From contig NZ_JAHCST010000045.1 in NCBI RefSeq assembly GCF_018476525.1, positions 1 through 64,000 of the forward strand: a stretch of 64,000 bases of DNA, written 5' to 3'. The notes under the pieces were generated by a model, which did not search any database, was not told where the DNA came from, and was given only the letters and a program-made list of their open reading frames with translations. Source of the DNA: Acrocarpospora catenulata. Lineage in GTDB: Bacteria; Actinomycetota; Actinomycetes; Streptosporangiales; Streptosporangiaceae. A program made the translations under genes and the position numbers. Numbering within the stretch: position 1 is the first letter of the stretch; every line of letters starts with the position of its first letter. Positions 18,975 to 27,061 of this stretch are shown piece after piece.

Positions 18975-21296
18975 ATGACGCTGTGGTGCCTGGGGGTGGA
19001 CCTGGGAACCAGCTTCTCGGCAGGCGCGGTCGCGACCGGCGGACGGGTGGACATCCTGGAGGTGGGCGGGGAGCGCCGGGTGCCCTCCACCATTCTGCTG
19101 AACGAGCAGGGCGTGCTGGTGTCGGGCAGGGTGGCGCAGCGGTCCATGGTCCGCTATCCGGAACGGGTGGAGCGTAACCCCAAACGTTACGTGGGCCGCC
19201 AGGCCATGCTGCTCGGCGGCGTGCCGGTGGACGTCAAGGACGCGATGGCCGCCATCCTGGAGCTCTTCGTGGCCGAGGGGCGCACCCGCTTCGACGGCAA
19301 GGACCCGGCCACCGTCGTGCTGACCTGTCCCGTGGCCTGGCGTCCCGACCGGCGGGAGGTGCTCATGGCGGCCGGGCGGCAGGTGGTCCCGTCGGCGGCC
19401 ATCTCGATCGTCGAGGAGCCGGTCGCCTCGGCGCTGCACTACGCCTCCCTGCACAGCGTCTCCGGCGGCCGCCAGGTGGCCGTGTACGACCTGGGCGGCG
19501 GCACCTTCGACACGGCGGTGCTGGTCGCCAAGGGCGAGGAGTTCACCGTCGTGGGGGAACCCGGCGGGGACGACATGATCGGCGGCGAGATCTTCGACGA
19601 GCGGGTCTTCGCCTTCCTCGGCGCCCAGCTGGAGCACTCGGCCGCCGAGTGGTGGACCGAGGTGAGCGGCAACCCCGACCGCAAGTACCGGGCCGCCGCC
19701 GCCGACCTGCTGGACGAGGCCCGGGTGGCCAAGGAGACCCTCTCCCACTTCGACACCGCCAGCCAGTACGTGGCGGGCGCGGACGTGGACGTCCAGATCT
19801 CCCGGGCCGACCTGCACGCCCTGGTCGGGGCGGACATCGTGCGCACCGCCGACATCCTCGACGAGACGATCACCGCCGCTCGCGTGGACAAGCGCGATTT
19901 ATCAGGAATTTTCCTGACTGGCGGGGCCAGCCGCATGCCGCTGGTCCACGACACCCTCAAGGCCCGCCACGGCGACCTGGTCCGCACCTACGACGACCCG
20001 AAGATCGTGGTCGCGCTGGGCGCCGCGCGTATGGCCTGGTCGCTGCACAAGCCGGTGATCAAGCCCGCCCCCAAGGCGGAGGCGGGGCCGCTGAAGACCG
20101 TCATGGAGGGCGTGCTTGGGGTCCGGGCCACCCTCAACGGCACCTACGCCCTCTGCCTGGACGGCGACCGGCATCTGCTCCGCCGCATCGACGTGGCCTC
20201 CGGCCGGGTCGACCGGGAGCTGGAGTTCGGCCAGGTGATCGACTGGGCGGCCAGCGACCAGGGGGTGCTGGTGGCCGAGCGCGGCCCGGGCGGCGCGGTG
20301 CTCCGTACCATGACCCCCGAACTGGTCATCCGGTCCACCCAGCTCGCCCCCGGCGCCTCCGACGTGCGTACCCTCGCCCGGGGGCCCGCCGCCTGGGCCT
20401 TCTTCCGGAACGGTCCGGTGCCGGTGGACAACTCCAACGGCCTGCCCTGGGGGGAGACCGGCGAGCTGGTCATGCTGGAGTTCGGTCTCAGCGGCTTCTT
20501 CCAGGAACCGGCCAGGATCTCCCTGGGACCGTCCGCGCAGTGGTTCGTGAACGAGGACGGTACCAGCCGCCGCCTGCTCGACCAGGACAGCCCGACCGGC
20601 ATCGAACCCGCCCTGGCCGTCGGCTCCCCGGGCTGCACGGTGGTGCTCGGCCAGTTCCGGACCCGGGGCATGTACCAGAACCAGTACCAGGGCTTCCAGC
20701 CGTGGCAGGTGTTCTGCGTGATCGACCCGGGCGGCCGGGTGGTCCGGGTGGATCGTCACCCGCCGAACTGGCTCCAGCAGGTGGTGCTGCACGAGGGGAA
20801 GTGGTTCGTGGCCACCAGCACCGGCCTGGAGATCGACGCCGCCCCGCATCCGCCCCGGGTGCTCGGCACCCGCCCCCGCACGGGCGCGGTCCGCTGGTTC
20901 CCGGCCGGCCGGGAGATGTACGCCATCGGCATGGACACCGTGCTGCCCTCCCGGGGCTGGTCGGTGGTGCACTGCGACCGCTCCACCGGCGCCCTGCGCA
21001 CTCTGGCCCACGAGCCGGACACGACGCTCCTCGGCCACCTCACCTCGCGCGCCCTCGCCGAGCGCCCCCGGGTGGTGGTGGACGGCGAGAACCTCTGGAT
21101 CGGCGTCTCAGGCGCCCGCGGCACCTCCCGGATCATGCACGTCAACCCGACCCGGGTCCGCCAGGCGCTGAGCGCTCCCGGCTGGGCCGAGCCCCTGGCC
21201 AGAACCCCGGAGGGCCTGCTCTGCCTGCGCGTGCCCACAGCCGCCCCCGGCCCCGAACAGTCCCAGCCGGGACGGCTCTGCCTGCTCCGCGACTAG
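18975..21296 (+). CDS. Hsp70 family protein with non-canonical C-terminal half
   Basis: 773 residues. The actin/Hsp70 ATPase domain (about 1-357) is complete: phosphate 1 loop LGVDLGTSFS (residues 6-15), EEPVASALHY (148-157), phosphate 2 YDLGGGTFDT (171-180) and adenosine motif TGGASRMPLV (315-324). There is no DnaK beta-sandwich substrate domain. A Pro/Lys linker (360-370) leads to roughly 400 residues of short beta segments, possibly a propeller. There is no signal peptide. ATG at 18975 follows GAGGGAGG. Codon 309 is the rare TTA (19899). It converges on two dynamin-like genes, and a GrpE-like gene lies nearby. I infer a specialised chaperone ATPase for that locus. Confidence 0.88.
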   Translation: MTLWCLGVDLGTSFSAGAVATGGRVDILEVGGERRVPSTILLNEQGVLVSGRVAQRSMVRYPERVERNPKRYVGRQAMLLGGVPVDVKDAMAAILELFVAEGRTRFDGKDPATVVLTCPVAWRPDRREVLMAAGRQVVPSAAISIVEEPVASALHYASLHSVSGGRQVAVYDLGGGTFDTAVLVAKGEEFTVVGEPGGDDMIGGEIFDERVFAFLGAQLEHSAAEWWTEVSGNPDRKYRAAAADLLDEARVAKETLSHFDTASQYVAGADVDVQISRADLHALVGADIVRTADILDETITAARVDKRDLSGIFLTGGASRMPLVHDTLKARHGDLVRTYDDPKIVVALGAARMAWSLHKPVIKPAPKAEAGPLKTVMEGVLGVRATLNGTYALCLDGDRHLLRRIDVASGRVDRELEFGQVIDWAASDQGVLVAERGPGGAVLRTMTPELVIRSTQLAPGASDVRTLARGPAAWAFFRNGPVPVDNSNGLPWGETGELVMLEFGLSGFFQEPARISLGPSAQWFVNEDGTSRRLLDQDSPTGIEPALAVGSPGCTVVLGQFRTRGMYQNQYQGFQPWQVFCVIDPGGRVVRVDRHPPNWLQQVVLHEGKWFVATSTGLEIDAAPHPPRVLGTRPRTGAVRWFPAGREMYAIGMDTVLPSRGWSVVHCDRSTGALRTLAHEPDTTLLGHLTSRALAERPRVVVDGENLWIGVSGARGTSRIMHVNPTRVRQALSAPGWAEPLARTPEGLLCLRVPTAAPGPEQSQPGRLCLLRD

Positions 21297-21323
21297 AGCC
21301 TGGGTCGCGCGACCCAGGCTCTA
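21294..21323. terminator. bidirectional terminator, perfect 30-bp palindrome
   Basis: A gap-free inverted repeat with 15-bp arms, TAGAGCCTGGGTCGC and its complement, starts at the stop codon of the Hsp70 gene and precedes the convergent dynamin-like stop at 21337. There is no long T-tract on either side, as is common for actinobacterial terminators. Confidence 0.75.
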
Positions 21324-21336
21324 CCGCGATGAGGCC

Positions 21337-23178
21337 CTACTGCGCCGCGAGCGACGTGGCGATCTCCTGGCGGAGGCCCGCCGCGCGTTCGGTGAGCGCC
21401 GCGATGGTGGTCAGCCGCTTCGTCGCCTCCTCGCGGGCGTTGAGCTTGTCGGCGGCCGAACCCGCCGCCAGCTTCCGCAGCTCGGCCCGCCGCGCCTCCA
21501 GGTCCTTGCGCTGGGTGGCCAGCGCGGTGTCCGCGCTCTGCTCCACGGTGGCCCGCCAGTTGGCCACCTCCCGCTCCAGGGTCAGCGTGATCTCGCTGCC
21601 CGCCTGGGTGAACTGTTCCTGAAGGAGCCGTCGCAGCGCCTGCTGGTTGCGGCTCACCTCGTCCCACTCGCGCCGCCGTACCAGGACGGCCGCGGCCAGC
21701 GCCGGGCCGACGAGGAAGCCGATCGGGTTCAGGTGGGCGATGATCAGGCCGAGGCTGACCGCCATCGCGGCGGCCGGCACGCCCTCCCGGAACATGTCCA
21801 CCTTCCCGGCCGCCGACGGCTCGCTCTTCAGCTCGTGCGACCAGACCCGGGGCATCGCCACCTTGGCCAGGTCCATGTCCATCGGCTCCAGCCGGAGCGA
21901 GGTCAGGAACTCGTTGAGCGCGGCCCCGACCAGCTTGCTCACCTCGGCGACGATCTCCTCCCAGGCGGCCTGGATGGACCGCTCGACGCTCTCCGGCAGC
22001 TGCTGGAGGTACTTCTCCAGGTCGGCCCGCTTGGTCAGCTCTCCGACCGCCTGCTCGTACGGCTGCCGCACCCGGGCCATGTGGGCGCGCACGATGGTGG
22101 CCACCTCCCGGCCCAGGAACTGGTTGCCCACCGCGTACCTGCGCCGCTCCTTGGCGATCTCGTTCAGCTCCTCGACGGCCCGCTCCACCTCGGCCAGCCG
22201 CTTGGCGGGCTCGGCCTGGTCGTCGGAGGACCCGGCCACGTGGTCGGTGGCCACCGCGCCCAGGGCGGCCAGCACGGAGGCGCAGGCGGAGACCACGGTG
22301 GCGCTGCGGGCCAGCTCCCGGCCCGCGGCCCTGGCCCGTACGTACTCCTCCAGGCGGCCGATGCCGCTGCGGGCGTGCAGCTGGTCGGCGCGCTCGGCGC
22401 GGCCCAGCGAGCGCTGCGCGGCGGCGGCCTCGGCGAGCTTGGCGCTGACCGGCAACCAGGCCGCGTTGAGCAGGACGTCGGCGTGCTGGGGCGCCGAGTC
22501 GGCCACGAAGGTCTCCAGGCGGCGGCGGTTCTCGGCCAGCAGCGCCTGCCAGTTGTGCGAGTCCTCCACCTTGGTGAGCACGAAGGTGACCGCCTGCACC
22601 CGCTCCACCGCCTCGGCCAGGAACTCCAGCTCGTGCCGGAGCACCGGCTGGTCCTGGGCGCTGAGCGCGAACAGCAGCGCGTCCGCGCGCTGCAGGATGG
22701 CCACCGTGGCCTGCCGGTGGCCCACGGTGAGGCTGTCCACCCCGGGCGTGTCCAGCAGCCGCACGCCCTCCAGCAGCGGGTGGTCCATGGTGATCTCCAC
22801 GCTGACCACCTCCCGGCGCTTGGCCGGGTCGCCGGACATGGCGGCGTAGTCGGTGATCTCCTCCGGGTCGATCGGGAAGCTCTCGTCGGCCCGGTTGACC
22901 TGGGCGGCGAGCACCGGACCCCGGCGCAGCCCCAGATAGCAGTTGGTGGCCACGTCGGCGTCCACCGGCAGCAGCCCGGGACGGCCGACCAGCGCGTTGA
23001 TCAGGCGGCTCTTGCCGCGCTTCTGCGCCCCGGCCACCACGATGGTGGTCTCGGTCTCCTTCCACCGGGCGGCGACCTCGGCCAGCACCTGGGCCAGGTC
23101 GGGCCGCCCGGCCTGCTTGGCCAGCGTGTTGACCTCGTTGGCCAGGCGCAGCACTCGGTTGACCAGCTCAGCCGACAT
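21337..23178 (-). CDS. dynamin-like GTPase with hydrophobic membrane segment (second of pair)
   Basis: 613 residues. GTPase motifs: P-loop GAQKRGKS (50-57), G3 DTPGVDSL (143-150), G4 TKVE (202-205). A long helical stalk follows, interrupted by a hydrophobic stretch (about 468-500, SLGLIIAHLNPIGFLVGPAL) that could be a paddle or membrane hairpin, then a charged coiled-coil end. Bacterial dynamin-like proteins such as IniA/IniC and DynA/DynB bind and fuse or sever membranes, usually as unlike pairs. Its ATG lies inside the end of the upstream dynamin-like gene (11-base overlap), so co-translation and hetero-oligomers are likely (inference). AAGG lies 8 bases before the start. Confidence 0.88.
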   Translation of the reverse strand: MSAELVNRVLRLANEVNTLAKQAGRPDLAQVLAEVAARWKETETTIVVAGAQKRGKSRLINALVGRPGLLPVDADVATNCYLGLRRGPVLAAQVNRADESFPIDPEEITDYAAMSGDPAKRREVVSVEITMDHPLLEGVRLLDTPGVDSLTVGHRQATVAILQRADALLFALSAQDQPVLRHELEFLAEAVERVQAVTFVLTKVEDSHNWQALLAENRRRLETFVADSAPQHADVLLNAAWLPVSAKLAEAAAAQRSLGRAERADQLHARSGIGRLEEYVRARAAGRELARSATVVSACASVLAALGAVATDHVAGSSDDQAEPAKRLAEVERAVEELNEIAKERRRYAVGNQFLGREVATIVRAHMARVRQPYEQAVGELTKRADLEKYLQQLPESVERSIQAAWEEIVAEVSKLVGAALNEFLTSLRLEPMDMDLAKVAMPRVWSHELKSEPSAAGKVDMFREGVPAAAMAVSLGLIIAHLNPIGFLVGPALAAAVLVRRREWDEVSRNQQALRRLLQEQFTQAGSEITLTLEREVANWRATVEQSADTALATQRKDLEARRAELRKLAAGSAADKLNAREEATKRLTTIAALTERAAGLRQEIATSLAAQ

Positions 23179-24979
23179 GCGGGGAACCTTCCTGTACGGC
23201 GAACGCGAGCTGGGCGTAGCTGTCGCTGACGCTCTCCGCCGCGCGACGGTCCATGGTGAACGTGAGGAACTGACTGAGCGAGCGGAACCGCGTGCTCCAC
23301 GCCGCCGCGTACCCGGCCACCTCCTGGGCGGAGGCGCCCGGCGCGCCGACCTGGGCGGCCCCGTCGGCGCCGGCCAGCAGGCGGGACAGGGCCTCCCGGT
23401 CCTCGGCGGGAACCAGCGGCGAGGCCAGCAGGCGGCGGACCGCCTCGGCGTTGACGGGGGTCGCCGCGAGCGGCGGCGCGGGCGGCGGCGGGGCGGGTTC
23501 CGCGCGTGGGAAGGCGAGGTCCTCCAGCACGCCGAGCACGTCCCTGGCGCGCTGGCCGCCGATCCGGCCGCGTTCGATCATCGCCCGGGCGCGCCACCGC
23601 TCGGTGGCCCGCCTGGCCGCCTCGGGGACCTCCGCCGCCGGTACGCCGAGCTGCTCGGCGGGGTCGTCGGAGCGGGCCAGCCGGAGCAGCTCGTCGTGCA
23701 TCTCGTCGGTGAGCACCAGCTGGCCCCGGGCCACCGCCTCCACGGCGGCGAAGACCCGCAGCCCGGAGAGCCCGGCGGCGATCGGCTTGGTCTCGTCCAG
23801 TTCGTCGGCCAGCGCGTCCAGGGTGGCCAGGTCGTTGCCGAAGGCCGGGGCGCGGGAGATGCGGCGGAGCTGGGTGATCGCGGAGAGCGCCTTCAGCTGG
23901 TCGGCCCGGCGGGCGAAGTGCGCGATGCCCCCGGCCACGGTGCCCGAGCGTGCGGCCGCCCCGAATCCCGAATTTTCCAGCAAGGTGCGGCGGATCGCCT
24001 CGGAGCCCTGGGGGCTGGCGGTCACCGCGGTGCGTAAGCCGTACCGGTGCAGGTGGCGGACCAGGGAGTGGGCCACCTCGGGGGTGAGCGGGGAGTCGGG
24101 GGAGTCGGCCAGGTCGTCCAGGTCGAGCAGGAGGAACTCCAGGTCGGCCTCGTCGAGTTCGGCCAGTTGCGCCAGGCCGTCCAGTTCGGCCGGGCCCAGC
24201 GCCCCCGTGCCGGCCGTCTCGGCGAGCAGGCCGATCACCGGGACCACGTCGAAGACCGAGGCCCGCAGGTCCGTGTACGCCCGGGCGGCCAGCCGCCTGG
24301 CGGTCGGCCACGGGTCCTCCTCGTCCCCGCGCCGGTCGATCTGGCTCAGCACGGCCAGCGTGTTCACGCAGGTCATGCCGCACGCCTCGGTGAGGCCGCG
24401 GAACTCGGCCAGGGTGGTGTCGTCGAAGGCCTGCACGTAGCGGAGCACGTAGATGAGCGCCTGGGCGCGGTCGTCGTCCTGGTCGGTGCCGAAGATCATG
24501 CGCCGGGCGGCCTGCTCGTTCTCCACGGTCACCGTGTTCATGCCGGGGGTGTCCACCACGGTGATCGCGCGCAGCGTGTCCGAGGCGAGCTGGACGCGGA
24601 TCCTCCGTACCGTCTCGATGGGCACGCCGAGGTCGCTGGGCAGGCGGTGGCCGGGGAGCAGGCGGGTGGTCGTGGTGTGGCCGTTGTCGCACTCCACGTC
24701 GACCCGGCCGTCGTCGGGACCGTACTCGTACTGGGTGACCACGCGGGTGCACTCGCCCGCGTCCACCGGGGCGACCGGCAGGCCGAGCAGGGCGTTGACC
24801 AGGGTGGACTTGCCGCTGCTCACCGCGCCCGCCACGGCGATCTGCAGGGGCGCGTCCAGGCGGGCCCGGACCTGGCGGACGCGCTCGCGCAGGGCGGGGT
24901 CGGTGAGGCGGGCCGCGGTGGTGGCGCAGAGCTCACGGAGCCGGTCGCCGGCGGTCGGAGCGGTGGTCACAGGTGCCAT
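23168..24979 (-). CDS. dynamin-like GTPase without membrane segment (first of pair)
   Basis: 603 residues. P-loop GAVSSGKST (51-59), switch I region with ECTRVV, G3 DTPGMNTV (143-150), G4-like SQID (212-215). The rest is helical with Pro-rich stretches around residues 490-510 and no hydrophobic hairpin, so membrane contact would have to come from its partner. ATG at 24979 has GGAG 7 bases upstream. GTG at 24970 overlaps the preceding stop as GTGA and is an alternative. It belongs to an operon: acidic protein, this gene, then the second GTPase. This is probably the soluble half of a heterotypic dynamin pair. Confidence 0.87.
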   Translation of the reverse strand: MAPVTTAPTAGDRLRELCATTAARLTDPALRERVRQVRARLDAPLQIAVAGAVSSGKSTLVNALLGLPVAPVDAGECTRVVTQYEYGPDDGRVDVECDNGHTTTTRLLPGHRLPSDLGVPIETVRRIRVQLASDTLRAITVVDTPGMNTVTVENEQAARRMIFGTDQDDDRAQALIYVLRYVQAFDDTTLAEFRGLTEACGMTCVNTLAVLSQIDRRGDEEDPWPTARRLAARAYTDLRASVFDVVPVIGLLAETAGTGALGPAELDGLAQLAELDEADLEFLLLDLDDLADSPDSPLTPEVAHSLVRHLHRYGLRTAVTASPQGSEAIRRTLLENSGFGAAARSGTVAGGIAHFARRADQLKALSAITQLRRISRAPAFGNDLATLDALADELDETKPIAAGLSGLRVFAAVEAVARGQLVLTDEMHDELLRLARSDDPAEQLGVPAAEVPEAARRATERWRARAMIERGRIGGQRARDVLGVLEDLAFPRAEPAPPPPAPPLAATPVNAEAVRRLLASPLVPAEDREALSRLLAGADGAAQVGAPGASAQEVAGYAAAWSTRFRSLSQFLTFTMDRRAAESVSDSYAQLAFAVQEGSPHVG

Positions 24980-25230
24980 CCCGCGTCTCCGGGGTCGTCG
25001 CCGGAGTCATACTCGATCGGTATGTCCGGGGAAAGATCGTCGAAAGCCAGGGTGTAGTCCTCGGCGAAGTCCTCGTACAGGTCGGGGATCTCGACGTCGT
25101 CGCTGGTCATCGTCTCCTCGAACATGGCCTGGCTCTCCGCCGCCGTGGGGACGGGGAGATCGCCGAAGAGGAGGTCGTGGAACGCGCCCACGTCGTCCCC
25201 CTCCAGGGCCTCATTACGGTCGAATATCAT
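24967..25230 (-). CDS. small acidic hypothetical protein, first gene of the dynamin operon
   Basis: 87 residues, very rich in Asp and Glu (MTSDDVEIPDLYEDFAED..., then DDLSPDIPIEYDSGDD), with almost no Lys. No domain is recognised. It may be disordered and act as an adaptor or a regulator of the GTPases. The gene overlaps the next start by 13 bases. It is divergent from the ECF sigma gene across 81 bases. That gap contains, on the minus strand, a GGAAC pentamer at 25284-25288 like some ECF -35 elements, but I see no convincing -10 partner. Confidence 0.7.
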   Translation of the reverse strand: MIFDRNEALEGDDVGAFHDLLFGDLPVPTAAESQAMFEETMTSDDVEIPDLYEDFAEDYTLAFDDLSPDIPIEYDSGDDPGDAGWHL

Positions 25231-25311
25231 GCCGTGTCATCCCGTGTCGGAGTAGCCGCACGCGTGGTCTGATCGTCGCAGTTGTTCCGAATCCGGGAGG
25301 ACACCCGCCGC

Positions 25312-25890
25312 ATGCCTGGCAACCTTGTCGGCGATGACGACCTCTTACCTCGTGGCATCCTGCCGGAGGACGTCCCAGATGACGCCACGCTCGTGGCGGC
25401 CGCGCGCGCCGGTGACGGCGAGGCGTTCCGGCGATTATGGGCGCCGGTCGAGCGGCGCGCCTTCGGTCTCTGCTTCCACCTCACCGACAACCGTTCCGAC
25501 GCGCTGGACGCGCTCCAGGAGGCGCAGCTGGCGGCTTGGCGGGGAATGGACCGTTTCGAGGGGCGGGCGCCGTTCGCGGCCTGGGTGCTGGCCATCGCCC
25601 GCAACGCCGCGCTCTCGGTGATCCGCCGCCGCAACCCGCACGACGACCTGCTCTTCCCCGAGGCGGCTGAGCCGCGGGCGGCGGAGAGCGGGTTCGACGA
25701 GACCGTGGCCGGGCTGGTGGACCTGCGCCGCGCGCTGGCCACGCTCACCCCGGCGCACCGCGAGGCGCTGCTGCTCTGGGCGGGCGGGCTGACGTACGAG
25801 CAGACGGCGGCCACGCTGGAGGTGCCGCTGAACACCGTGAAAGTCTGGATATTTCGGGCACGGAAGAGTCTGCGGGAGCTGCTGGGGTAA
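25312..25890 (+). CDS. ECF-type RNA polymerase sigma factor
   Basis: 192 residues from the ATG at 25312 (GGGAGG about 11 bases upstream; a TTG at 25282 is less likely). Region 2 spans about 25-95 (LVAAARAGDGEAFRRLW, DALDALQEAQLAAWRGMDRFEG, FAAWVLAIARNAA). Region 4 spans about 130-190 (ALATLTPAHREALLLWAGGLTYEQTAATLEVPLNTVKVWIFRARKSL). No anti-sigma gene is adjacent. Two rare TTA codons (codon 12 at 25345, codon 42 at 25435) stand out. It is divergent from the dynamin operon and convergent (4-base gap) with the GrpE-like gene, and is probably the locus regulator (inference). Confidence 0.88.
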   Translation: MPGNLVGDDDLLPRGILPEDVPDDATLVAAARAGDGEAFRRLWAPVERRAFGLCFHLTDNRSDALDALQEAQLAAWRGMDRFEGRAPFAAWVLAIARNAALSVIRRRNPHDDLLFPEAAEPRAAESGFDETVAGLVDLRRALATLTPAHREALLLWAGGLTYEQTAATLEVPLNTVKVWIFRARKSLRELLG

Positions 25891-25894
25891 CCGG

Positions 25895-26548
25895 TCACGA
25901 CGCCCCGTCCCACCGGTAGACCACGACCCTCGGCACCCGGAGCACCCGCTCGCCGTCCACGTACCCGGTCCGGATGGTCGCCGAGACCGTGTCGTGCAGG
26001 CGGGGGTCGTCGGTGGGGGTGGTGTCCACGGCCTCGTGCACCCGGCCGTCGAAGGGCTGGCCCTCGGCGCGTACCTCGCGGATGCCGGCCGTCGCCAGCG
26101 CGGCCGCGAGCCGGTCGGCCTGGGCGGGGAAACGTCCGGCCAGCTGGTCCCGGAAGCGGACGCAGGCACGCGCCAGTTCGTCCCGCCCGGCGGGGCCGGC
26201 CAGCAGGCGGTCGATCTGCTCGGAGATCGCCGCACTCGCGCCGCTCGCCGCGACCTCGGCCAGGGCCGGTCGCAGGGGATCGCCCGGGGGCGGTGGCGGC
26301 GCGGCGGCCGTCCGTGGTCGACGGCGGGAGAGCTGGGTGATCGTCAGGGCGCCCCCGGCGACCACGCCGACCAGGATCGCGACGCCCCCGATCAGCCAGG
26401 GCAGGCGGCTGGGCTCAGCATGTTCGATGATCACCGGCTGTCCCGGGGCACGGAGCGGGTCCAGACCCTCGGGCGCGGTTTCCGCCTTCGCGCAGCCCGC
26501 CAGCACGGCCGCGGCGCACAGGAGCACCAGGCGGGCGATGATCGGCAT
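25895..26548 (-). CDS. membrane-anchored GrpE-like lipoprotein
   Basis: 217 residues. An N-terminal signal with a lipobox-like LAGC (Cys19) is followed by a clear transmembrane helix (about 49-72, PWLIGGVAILVGVVAGG) and a basic stop RRR. The Pro-rich linker leads to a C-terminal domain (about 95-215) that ends like GrpE: LATAGIREVRAEGQPFDGRVHEAV, then RTGYVDGERVLRVPRVVVYRW. GrpE proteins release ADP from Hsp70. With a cytosolic C-terminus this would place nucleotide exchange at the inner membrane, next to the Hsp70 and dynamin-like partners encoded here. The GrpE likeness is from motif reading only. GGAG lies 5 bases before the ATG. Confidence 0.75.
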   Translation of the reverse strand: MPIIARLVLLCAAAVLAGCAKAETAPEGLDPLRAPGQPVIIEHAEPSRLPWLIGGVAILVGVVAGGALTITQLSRRRPRTAAAPPPPPGDPLRPALAEVAASGASAAISEQIDRLLAGPAGRDELARACVRFRDQLAGRFPAQADRLAAALATAGIREVRAEGQPFDGRVHEAVDTTPTDDPRLHDTVSATIRTGYVDGERVLRVPRVVVYRWDGAS

Positions 26549-26629
26549 GCGAGCTCCACGTGGCGGTTGGAAGGGGTGGGTCAGAGACGGCCCGGCGGGG
26601 AGGGGAGCGCCGGGTCGGCTTCTGCTCGA

Positions 26630-27004
26630 TCACATGTTGCTGTACACGACGGCCCCGATGATCATCCCGAGGACCATGCACACACCTGCGGTGATCGCCG
26701 CGGGCACGCCGAGCTTCTCACCGCGCCGGTGTCCGACGATACCCAGCGCGATGCCGATCGGGCCGAGCACGATCGGCACGAACAGCAGCGCCAGGACCCC
26801 GAGGATGAAGGCGATGATCGACATCGTCGGGGCGCCACTGGGCGGCTTCTGCCCGTACGGCTGGCCGTACTGGGGTGGCGGCGGTGCGTACTGGTACCCG
26901 GGTTGCGGCTGCTGGGGCGGCAGGGGCGCGTTCGGGTCGTAGGGCGGGAGCTGCTGACCGTAGGAGCCGGGGGGCGGCTGCGTTGGGTCGTACGGGTTCC
27001 CCAT
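26630..27004 (-). CDS. DUF4190 domain membrane protein
   Basis: 124 residues. A Pro/Gln/Tyr-rich N-terminal half (residues 1-57, repeated PPPQYGQPYG-like units) is followed by two hydrophobic helices separated by a short basic loop, SIIAFILGVLALLFVPIVLGP and AAITAGVCMVLGMIIGAVV. The loop GIALGIVGHRRGEKLG is typical of DUF4190. Function unknown. It lies between the GrpE-like and calcium-repeat genes on the same strand with gaps of 81 and 57 bases, so one transcript is plausible. Confidence 0.82.
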   Translation of the reverse strand: MGNPYDPTQPPPGSYGQQLPPYDPNAPLPPQQPQPGYQYAPPPPQYGQPYGQKPPSGAPTMSIIAFILGVLALLFVPIVLGPIGIALGIVGHRRGEKLGVPAAITAGVCMVLGMIIGAVVYSNM

Positions 27005-27061
27005 GTCGGATATGCCTTCCGTCTACTGGAACGTTCCTGGGGGCGCGATGCGCTCCAGGAC

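Noticed and set aside
21294-21323. Perfect 30-bp palindrome considered as a mobile element end or protein-binding site
   Set aside because: No transposase or second copy; it sits between two convergent stops, where a terminator is expected.
24967-25230. Small acidic protein considered as a Ocr-like DNA mimic or anti-restriction protein
   Set aside because: It is acidic but has no family match, and its coupling to dynamin genes points to that system instead.
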